Assembly (NCBI GenBank): GCA_003640385.1 | Contig: RCAB01000363.1 | Coordinates: forward strand, 1 to 64,000 | Origin: Setaria digitata | Lineage: Eukaryota > Nematoda > Chromadorea > Rhabditida > Setariidae | Length of the DNA stretch: 64,000 bases | Direction: 5' to 3' | Shown here: positions 54,501 through 64,000 of the stretch, in pieces | Layout: every line of letters begins with the position of its first letter | Position numbering within the stretch: position 1 is the stretch's first letter | Program-made: the position numbers and the translations under genes | Notes under the pieces: model-generated | Told to the model about the DNA's origin: nothing | What the model saw: only the letters and a program-made list of their open reading frames with translations | Databases searched by the model: none

Positions 54501-57500
54501 TTCCCTTTAATGATTTTAGTTAATGAATTCCCCAATCGTTGTTAGTACTAAATGCATATGTTGTCCTGCATAGGGTATCTGATTATATGTAGATTCTATC
54601 CTATTTAACGTCTTATTGCTACTTTTCTTAAGAGTGATCAAGCACCAGGCAAGATTATGTTAAAGGCTTCTATTAGTTGATAAAATAAATATATCTTAAA
54701 AGTAGGACACTGCATTTAATTAATGAGCAGCAATTAAGAATGATCAGAAAAGTGAGTAAAGTGGCGAACTAACAAATTAAAAGTAAATGTCAGTTGAATT
54801 TTTTTTCTTTTTTGGAGAAATATGACCATGTGGTAAATAAGGTATTCAAGGGACAATGACTAATAGAATATTTATTTAGCTTTATATTTATTCCACAGAA
54901 TCCCATTCTGTGTAAAGAGGAAAGATGAAATTAAATTACAATATAAATTTTTGGACAAGTGAATGCTTAATTTCTGCTAGAAAATTCGCAGTTTTCCCTT
55001 TATTGCTTGGTTTCCTTTCCGTATTTTTATATTTTCCAATCGAAATTTTCAAGATTTTGAAGAAATTCCGTTTACTGAGTAATTTCGGCGAAATGAAAGC
55101 AACCGATATCGGTTAATAAAGCGAACTTTTTTGAAATTCCGAGGAAGTGTATAGATCATCCTATGTACTTCTATTCCTGGAGTCAAGTGTAAGAACTTTA
55201 AAGACTAGTATGTTTCAGGCATTTTTGGTACTAATTAGCACATGCTGGGGAGAGGGGGATTGGGGGGGGAGATGCATTTTATTTACAAGTGAAATAAATC
55301 TTTCAGTTCAATTTGTGAATAACCTTGAAGTTGGCGTATTAGGGTGATATATTCTATCATTGAAAACATTCATTTGAAGCTAATTAAATAAAAATATTCT
55401 TCCTTCAGCACTGATGTTTCTGGCTGCTTATAAAAGATCACATCGAATTTGATCAGGCGTTGTCTCCTGAGGTTTACATCAGCCCATAAATTGTTGCATG
55501 TAATTAACAATTTAATTAATCTATCTTTAATCTTCTGTAAAGTAAATGACTGCGCCAAGTTATTTGTAATTGCAAAATACGAGGAAATCTACAAGTTTAC
55601 CTGGAATCATGTCTGTCTTGGAAAACTGTCAACGATATATAGGTAGTCATTCTTGTGAACTTTACATCAGGTTAATTTTAACAAATGTATTTATTTCTTT
55701 GTCCCATTAGAGCTGCTGAAGAACTCTCAATTTTCTACATCCCCATGTGAAAGAAGTAGTAATGAGCAAGTACTGTGTCTCCTTGCGCACATTTCGTCTC
55801 ATTAAAATATCGCTTCAAAATATTGACATAACAAATTGTCATTATTGTCGTTGCCATTGGCATTACCATTGCTATTGTCATTGTTATTGTCATTGTCATG
55901 TTATTCTTATTGCTATTGTTATTGTCACAATCACTATTGTACTTCCTGGTGCCACATAGTCACAAGCACACAGTATGTGTTTACACACAAATTCAAATTG
56001 AAGTTAAAATTGAAAATTCTTGAATTTATTGTTTAATTAAATAACCTGATATTGAGCAATTACGAATTCCTGAAAGATACACCCATATAGACGAATCTAA
56101 ATATCAAAAAATTTACTTTTTAATCAGAGATGTCAAGATTCGTTCTCCACTGTTGCTTATTCTTTCTTCATTTTTGTACGAATAACTACTTGTTATATTA
56201 CATGTTGCAGGAATCATTAAATACCATAATGTGGCTCTCTGCTTCATTAATGTCGAACTGGATGATAGGGAGCCTAAAGTAAAAGTGCTTGGCTTTTCTC
56301 CTTAATTATCATCTTGACTCGTTTATCTCATTATGTTCGAACATTTAAATTGAATCGCACTAGATTGTCTTTCTTACTGTGATCTCTGCTAACATTCTTA
56401 AACTGTTACTGAATTGTTATAGAAACGGAAATTGGCTTTTCATCTCTTGTAACCTGATTTATATTTGCCTTATTTCTCTCCTTTCAGTATACACATATAT
56501 CTCCATATATTTACATTTATACATTTATTTTATATATATATATAAATATATATATATAAAATATATATATTTTATATATATAAATATAGATATATATATT
56601 ATAATATATTTTATATATATATATATAATATATTTTATATATATAAATATTTTATATAATATATTTTATATATATAAATATTTTATATATATAAATATGT
56701 TATATATATTTTATATATATATATAAAATTATATATATATATATATATATTTTATATATATATATAAAATTATATATATATATATAACAATTATATAAAA
56801 ATATATAACAATTCAGTAACAGTTTAAGAATGTTATATATATATATATATATATATATATACAAGCTGTTGAACGTACACAAAACATTCATTTTCACACC
56901 TTTTTCACAAGAGAAAGATGGGTAGGTGCACAGAACAACAACATACCTGTCCTGTCCTATACCTCAAGTTCTACTTCAGTCGACAGCCAGCACATCTCGA
57001 TACCTTGCAATGTATATCAACAAGCATTTTCACTCATCGTTTGTCGTCAGCATCTACTTATTCCTTCTTTTTTGTACTGTTTAATATTTGATGAATATTG
57101 ATGTATTGCTTAATTGCAATGGAATAGGCTGTAGTAACTTATGTATCCGTTGTATTTGACGTATTTGTAAAGCAGTGAGCTGAAATGTGCTGTGTGTATT
57201 AATGAATAGATTGCTGTGTCGCTCTACTGACAAATTTCGTAGACTCTTACTTTTTCGAAATCACCATCCAAAAAGTAAGCGGTATAAAGTGGAACACTGA
57301 TCACTTCGACATCATCATCTTGGAGATATTTATTGAAGTTCCATAGGTTATTCTTAAAATTCCTTCATTTTGTTAAGATTATGATGTCCTTGGAAGTTTT
57401 GCACCCTTGTGATTTCCGTAATTTCTTCGCAGTCAAACAATGTCATTTCTTTGATGCTGGTAGTGGTGTGGCTTCTCGAGGTAAGGTGATGCAATGGTTG

Positions 57501-60500
57501 GCAGCAATATCCCTTGCGGCTCTCACTGTCAGAATTTAAAGTCCTGTAGAAGAAATAACTGCATATTTTCATTTTTTTAACATTCAACCGTCAGGAGACT
57601 CTGTGAAGAGGAGAACATTTAGAAAATCCCACATTAAAACTTTTTTTCTGAAGTAACTGAAGAATAGTTAATGTTATTATCACTTTTTCCGTAATGTGCT
57701 ATCGGAAAGTGAGCTTGACGAATCCTATTGTAATTTCAAGTATTCTGGTGAAATTGAGCAATTGAAAGTTCATTTCTTGTCTTTCGCATCAAAAATATCT
57801 CTTTCTTTAATGTTTCAGCTGTGCTAAGTTTTTTTTCTGCACTGAGATGCCCGTATGCCTTCTCTTTCTTTTTCAAAATATTTTGCAAGACGCAAGCTGT
57901 TAATATCTTAACGTCAGTATCCAAGTTTTCGATGTTAATTCTGTTGGTCCTCTTTCATAAACCCCTACTGCATATTATATAGCTTAATTATACAGATCCA
58001 GTCCATTTTTCTCTTTCATCAATTTTTAATTTTTTTGAATAGGATAATATTCAAATATTCTGAAATAACTATTGATCTGTGGTTCCAGGCTGCAGAAATT
58101 TCCTTTTTGTCGTAGTTCAGTTGTTCAGCTTTCCAATTTATCTGTGGTTCCATACTTTGTTGAAGAATGAATTCCCAACAAATCCAGTATTATAAATATG
58201 GAAAAACAATGGTACCTTTAAATGCATTAAAACCAGTCTATTGGTTTGCTGGGTTATAAAAAGCTTCTTGTACTATTGAGTTTTTTCTTCAGTTTGGTTC
58301 AGGTATATATGATTATTTTCTAACTTGAAGGATTTATGTATATATTCAAAATTTTCCTGATACCAACTTCTGATGTAACGAAAATTTATAAGATCTTGCA
58401 AAGATCTTTTATATTCGAATGAAAACAGTTTCAAAAAGCATCAAAAATGAATGTTCTGACTTCGAAATCTATTTTAAATTTGAACTGAGAATTTATTAAG
58501 CAAAGGTCAGATAAGTTCATTCACCAAAGTTCTGAAAAATTTGGATCTCGAGAATTGGACTGCCTCAAGTTCGTTGGAGCTCATAAGCAAAGAGCCTAGA
58601 ATCAGAAGTCGTGTCTGGTGTTTGGATAAAATTGTAATCTAGAAGTTCATAGTTTAGTTCTTTCAAATTAAAATTGGTAGCAATTGGCGACTGCAGTGGT
58701 AGCGGTAGCAAATGAATGACCTCGATGAGTTGCGTTCCTATAATTATGCCTGCATTGTGTTTGAGAATCATTTTCCCATCATTCCGTATCTACCCAATTG
58801 TTACGCATTATCCGACCCTCTTTCCTCCCTCTCCTTGCCTCAAAACACGAAACGAGAGAGGAGTGAAGAGGGGAAGCCAAGAGGCAACAACAGGTGATGG
58901 AAGATGGAAGGATATGCTGCTCCGCCATCCTTTCCTTCTTGCGCAAAATTTTCACAGACCGCTTACGGCTCCTCAGGCCATTGACCTATTCGCCTCATCC
59001 CTAATTACAACTCTTTACAGGACACACGAGCAATGACGGCACACAGATTGAACAGTTTACATCCCGAAGACCTTCAAACCATTCATTTATCAAAAGAATT
59101 CATTTCCCATCATAATTTGACGTTGAGAAGCCTTCCTACTTTGGAAATATTAATTGGCATTAATTAATGACTTAGGCCTTCCTAGGAGGATTCGTCTAGT
59201 TACCTCATTACTGGGACATTCAGTGCTCTGAATGATCAGTAATTACACTGCGGCAGTCCATGAATCACCACGCCCTCACATTTCAATATAACGAAACTTC
59301 AGATCTCATTATTGATTCTGTAGAATGATATAAATTCGTTTATTGATCAGACTTTGGCAATATCGGTTAATAAAGGAATGGAAAATTATATATCTACCTA
59401 TCTATCTATCTATATATATATATATATATATATTACTATCATGTGGAGTAATACATCAGAAGATGCGAAATATTTGTGGTGTGAGTGAAAAGATTGTTTG
59501 GTGGCATTGAAGCGATACCCGTGATATTATTTTTGATAAATATTACTGTTACTATTATTATCATTATTATTGTAGAATTGAATTGAAAACTTTCTTCTCC
59601 CTTGATTGCTCATCTGAATAAGTGTAACGATATTGTAACATTCGATTTGTGATAATAGAAGGACGTTGCAGAAAGACACCTTTTGTTGGTTAGCTAACTT
59701 CGTCCCTGTCCCATTTCTATTTTTCCTGGAATGAATGTACCTTCCTTCATAAATCTTTCCTGGCCCTTTTCGCTCAATATGATCATTTAAGTGATAATCC
59801 AAGTAAAACAGAATACTGTTATTACTGTAGTGCATTATTATGCATTGGGGAGACGACGTGACCTTATGTCAATTTCTTATTGGCGTAGCAAAGAAGAATG
59901 GTTTGGTGTTTCAGCACTCGCAACTGTAACAATAATTCCCAGTGATCAATTATATATCTTTAACTCAGTATCGTTTTCCTCCTCTTATATCCTGCTAATA
60001 TTATAATCACACTACTGTTCCATTATTTCCTCTATCTTCTGTTATAAATTTTTTTCCGCTCCCTGATCAACTGAGGATTGTTTTAGTGAGGTATAGATAG
60101 TAGATGTGGGAGTGGTACTGTAGTAGTGAACTTCGTGAACTCTGGAGGCAGAAGCGAAGAGAGGTGTGGGATAGATAGAATAAGCTAAAGAGGACTCGGA
60201 GAGATTGTTCACTTGACCCTATTGTGGAATAACTTAATTTGATGAAGGAAAAAGGTAGGAGAGATGAACGAAACTTAAAATGAGGATGGCATAGGAGGGG
60301 GTAAAGGAGTGATTGGTGACATGAAAACAGTGGTTGGTATAATCTTCAATTACTACTGAACCAACAGCATCGAACCAAATCGAGGCCGCTGAATGAATAT
60401 TTCGCAAACAATACAACATTATCCGTTGATCCTTGATGAGTAGTTAGTTGATGTTGGGACGACAGTCGTACACATCGCTAATTTCTCCTTTATTGTTTCT

Positions 60501-63398
60501 GGTTATTTAGCAAACAGAAAGCTGAACACGATTGACCGCTATCTTTTACCGTTATTTTGGTTATCATTATGAGAGTTACGGTAAAGCATGTCCTTCCCAC
60601 GGCCAATGTGAAATTTCTGGTATACGTAATAGGAGAGTAATCTAAACACTGCTTATTTTACTTAAAAGTCACTTCAGCAATGTATCATCAGTTTCAGTTA
60701 TTCTCACTGCTAAAACATTGTTAATATTACAGCATCATGATGATATTGTTAATTCAACTCAGCATTTTTTCGTCCTGTTCCCTTACTAGGGATTTTTGAT
60801 GCTTCTTTATCTTAATCAGCTGCTCTTTCTCAGTTTTTCGTTTTCTAATCTACAATTCACATATACTTGACTGCATTGCTTAATTACTCCTCAATCTTTT
60901 TGATTTGCATCAATTATGTTTACGTCCGAACATGACTTTTGTCCTTAGGCCTTTTCATCAACTACTATCGTCCTCACTTCCACTGCTCATCATCAAATTG
61001 CAATTAAGTGGTAGTAAAGTGGTCCACTTAAGCGTATCTATAAATAATAGCCTACTGCCACCACCTCATCTATAATGCGCAGAAGCGGAGGAAGAAATAG
61101 TAATTACTGAATAGAATGGATCCACGGCAAACTACCTTAACCAGAAAATATCTATTGTACTTCCATTGAGTTAATGCTTCGCATTAATTGATGCTTCTGT
61201 CCTTCTAACTGCATCCACCTTTATTAATGAGCTTTTCTAAGAAGTTTATTCTAGAAGGTGGAGAAGATTATCCCATTTTGTATGTGCTATTTCTCTTAAT
61301 TTAGTGTCCGTCTACATCCGCATCCAAGGTAACATTAAATATGACCTTTAATACTTCAGAAAATGTTTTGTCCATGGCTTTTTTTTTAATCGGTCACTGT
61401 GGTTTTCAGTTTGTACTAAAATGACTGTGAAACACTTAAAAATATTAATATTGTTTGGAAAAATAGTTCTATTCGCATTGATTTATGTTATGTTATACTG
61501 TGGAGCCAGAAAAGATGATGCAGCATGTTGAGATGATTTAAACTTATTTCTGATTTTAGCTGGTAAGGGAGGTAGAAATGATGCCATTAATCAGATTGCG
61601 AGGAGTGAGGTGCTGCCGATGGAATTATCACTACCTGTAGTTGTAAAAGGCTCGTATTTCTGAATAGAAAGGAATATGAATTAGTTTTTTGATTGCTATG
61701 CAAGCCTTGTGCAAGTGTAACTCCGTTCCTCAGTGATGTACGCTGTGACAGCTCTGGTGAATAAACTGGATAAATAGATGAATAAAAGCGCAGTGGGGAG
61801 TTATATTTCTCTGTGTTAATAATAAATATTCTCAAACTGAGCAAACACTGATTCAAACTCTTTGGTTTCCCGCTTACTTATGCAAATTTAATGCTGTAAG
61901 CAGTTGTTGTATTTTGCTATTGCAAATGTTAACTTTGCGCTAATCTTGATCTTGGTGGTTTTTCTTGCTTAAAACCGGTCTTGAGGTGATTACTGAGGAG
62001 GCATAAAGCATGAAAAGGGAAGGAAGGAGAGAATCTTAGCGCAAATACCACATAGAAAAAGTATCGTGTAAAAATTAACGTTTTGAGATGTCTTTATTCA
62101 AGACTATAGTACCTGTCGGTAAGGGAAGAATCTGATTGGTGTTTTTTTAACTAATTGTTGGAAATGTTGTAGTTCTATACCACTTTTGCAAGCATTTGAA
62201 TCATGATAATGCTATGGATAGTTGGCACAACACCTAGCCATTCGTAACTACCTGCTTCATTACTGTAGGTCGACTACCATTCATTTACTGCTGTGGATAT
62301 CCAAAGTGATAGGGACGAGTAATTGACATGAGTGTCACGAAGATTCCCTTGCAGCATGATGCCTAAGAATGTGGGATTGATTGATCGTTAATAAGTCTTC
62401 CTTAATTCAGCTTCCTACAACATTACTTGATGCTAATAAGACTCTTTTGTCTTACGTACATCCTTAACGTCGTTTCATGTTACTATCAGCCTACCATGCT
62501 GATATTAATTGGGGACTAAGGTCGTAGTAATTACTGTGGCAGATATGGGCGGTGCCAATATCCTGACCGGCTAATTCATTTGTCAGTGGAAAGGCGTGGC
62601 TCTTCGCTAACGCTGATTGGCCGATTTTGGTTACAAATGAGCGAATTGTCTTGGAACCTACATTACCATCACCCTGAAGCGATGTGCCTAACCTGTTTAA
62701 TATAGGTATTTTTATATTAGCTTATCTTTGTCATCATTATTTATGCTTATTACTGACATCACTCATCACCACTCCAATGTTGTCCTTCCATTTTCGAAGA
62801 GAAAAAGATCTCTTCAAGATTATGATATTTTAATGGCTTTTAACATGGAGTTTAAATGAATGGAAGTCATTGATGTTGTTATTCTAATCGATTAGTAGCA
62901 TAGAAGGTTTGCACGGGAGAACAGCGAGCTGACGTTCTTTCAGCAATTCATTCAGAATTCAGTGTTCGGGAGTTGCTATGCATACCCTTTTTCCAATTCC
63001 GTCCTTATTCGTACTGTAAGCTGTGCAAGATTACGATGATGGAAATCGTCCGAATCACGAATTTCTTCCAGATTTCTATCAATATTATTGCTAAATATTT
63101 TTGATTGATTGACGTCGTGTTGATCATTTGGAAAATTATTCCTTTTTCATTCGCTTTTGCATTTCAACACATTTCTTTTGTTTATAAAGTGAAGATTTTG
63201 ATTCGGCGAAATCATCTTCGCATTTTTTGGAAAGGAGGTAAAGTATCCAAAAATTTTTTATTTATTCCAGATGAATCACATGCGTGAGGGTGGCACTGCC
63301 GGAATATCATTGTCAGCTTCAGCTGCTCTCTGCCGGATCACTTCCGCCAAAAGTGTCGTGCAAGTTCGTTGCCGTGTCTGTCAGGAAATATTGTCGTG
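48559..63398 (+). CDS. zfh-2: zfh-2/ZFHX-type zinc-finger homeobox transcription factor, 5' part
   Basis: Nine exons join in phase: 48559-48684, 50806-50933, 51938-52158, 52851-53011, 53203-53395, 53642-53752, 54094-54239 and 63271-63398, with the last continuing past the window (eight listed exons plus at least one more expected). The first three encode a Ser/Thr-rich, probably disordered region. C2H2 units follow: [19 protein letters not shown]; then [17 protein letters not shown] with [19 protein letters not shown]; a weaker [10 protein letters not shown] unit; [19 protein letters not shown]; and the start of [12 protein letters not shown]. The order and near-identity to vertebrate ZFHX3/ZFHX4 and fly zfh2 make the family certain; homeodomains would lie downstream. 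This is a nuclear DNA-binding regulator, mainly neural in known animals. An acceptor ends at 48548, so 48559 is a plausible trans-spliced start, but upstream coding exons are not excluded because the frame stays open to the acceptor. Confidence 0.92.
55835..55940. repeat. Imperfect ATTGTC/ATTGCT short tandem repeat
   Basis: Within the large zfh-2-like intron, variants of the hexamer ATTGTC (ATTGCT, ATTGTT, ATTACC) repeat about seventeen times with substitutions. It is an aged microsatellite with no coding role recognised. Confidence 0.8.
56391..56834. repeat. Perfect 30-bp inverted repeat around a TA-rich core
   Basis: Arms at 56391-56420 and 56805-56834 are exact reverse complements (30 of 30). 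Between them, from about 56521, lies almost pure TATATA/TTTTATATATATAAA sequence, itself full of self-complementary blocks. A further TA run continues to 56861. The whole unit could extrude a large cruciform or stem-loop. It sits inside the 9-kb intron of the zfh-2-like gene. It may be a foldback element whose interior was eroded or expanded by TA slippage, or the assembly may be wrong there. Confidence 0.85.
59388..59434. repeat. Compound (TATC)n(TA)n microsatellite
   Basis: A few TATC units lead directly into about eleven TA units inside the large intron. It is a simple-sequence repeat only. Confidence 0.9.
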
Positions 63399-64000
63399 GT
63401 AAGTTTCTGTTTTATTTCAAGGAAGAATTTTTTTTTTTTTTTATTGGTCGTTATATCCTGCAAAGAAATTTATAGACAGCAAGTTCATGTATGCTTTATG
63501 TCTGCTTAGGAAGGTAATTCAGCAGGATACAAGAGTTTTTGACCCCTCAAAATTCATTGTAATAACATGGTATCATTCTTAAAATGAATGAATATTACTT
63601 TACATTTCACATCTTCAGAATTTATGATAATTCTAAGAAATTCTTTTTCTTGTATTTTGTGCATTTAATATTGCATAAATTATTTCCTCGATAAAAAAAA
63701 TGATTTTAGATCCACTTTCATGTTTTGATAATGAATCATTCTGTGGAAGAGCTGATAAAGGGAGAAAAATGACTTAAAAATATAATAATAGATTTCTTTT
63801 TTTTGTATGCGGCAGGAAAAGCAAGTGTTTGTGTTCATGCGTTTCTTTTTTCTTTACCGCTTGTTCTTACGATTGTTAAGATTTCAATAAACTTCTGCGT
63901 TTCGGTTGCTTCATAATAATGAGGGAAAAGTTAAAGGATAGTGGTAAATTGCGAGTTTACGGCCAGTCAGCTTGTAATGTGATGAGTGTAATATAAAGTG
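63399..64000 (+). other. Intron at the right edge, zfh-2-like gene continues
   Basis: GTAAGT follows the last exon at 63399. The remaining 600 bases show no acceptor followed by a finger-like frame. The next expected residues (the remainder of the finger begun at VRCRVC) must lie beyond the window. Confidence 0.75.

Larger units (their letters stand above)
54240..63270 (+). other. 9-kb intron of the zfh-2-like gene
   Basis: The donor ATG/GTAAGT at 54239/54240 and acceptor TTATTCCAG ending at 63270 frame this intron. Reading across them restores the exact ZFHX residue spacing between the LKANFQLH finger and the following EGG motif (here NHMREGG). Besides the repeats listed separately, two more balanced, non-repetitive stretches (about 59140-59290 and 62400-62700) with ATTAAT/TAATTA cores look unlike neighbouring AT-rich DNA and could be regulatory. 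No nested gene was recognised on either strand. Confidence 0.8.

Noticed and set aside
57333..57539. Open frame in the large zfh-2-like intron
   Set aside because: Including it would break the exact ZFHX residue spacing that joins 54239 to 63271.

Overview
The window looks like a stretch of nematode nuclear genome, most likely a filarial-type clade III worm. The clade is an inference. The DNA is strongly AT-rich. Genes are split into many small exons with T-rich TTTCAG/TTTTAG acceptors, and several start codons lie a few bases after a good acceptor, as in spliced-leader trans-splicing. Protein content is metazoan: a GT31 glycosyltransferase, ceramide kinase, class 2 dihydroorotate dehydrogenase (DHODH) and a zfh-2/ZFHX zinc-finger homeobox factor. 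No bacterial, phage, plasmid or CRISPR features were seen.

Layout: (1) 593-2541 +, a six-exon GT31 beta-1,3-glycosyltransferase, followed by a 31-bp inverted repeat in its probable 3' UTR and a second foldback element. (2) About 3.0-8.5 kb, AT-rich DNA without a recognisable gene. (3) 8514-9587 -, remains of a kelch-repeat protein gene broken by stops. (4) 9753-10075, a diverged tandem repeat containing the first of three single-N joins. (5) 12300-16868 +, a complete eleven-exon ceramide kinase. (6) 18999-22631 +, a complete ten-exon DHODH with two GC-AG introns and replaced catalytic residues. (7) 22.7-48.5 kb, a gene-poor region holding one tRNA-Ala(AGC) and a perfect (GT)124 microsatellite. 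(8) 48559-63398 +, the 5' part of a zfh-2-like gene. It runs off the right edge and has a 9-kb intron containing a large inverted repeat around a TA-rich core.

All exon chains were built by hand, checking splice sites and reading phase at every junction and comparing with remembered family motifs. No search was run. The genes do not form an obvious pathway: ceramide phosphorylation, pyrimidine synthesis, glycan synthesis and transcription control are separate functions. The best candidate for something new is the DHODH. Its open frame, FMN-site motifs and membrane anchor are kept, but the active-site serine segment has no serine or cysteine. The two foldback elements, the TA-core inverted repeat and the long non-coding flank of zfh-2 also deserve a second look. 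Three places where a single N sits between near-identical copies are probably assembly joins, not biology.
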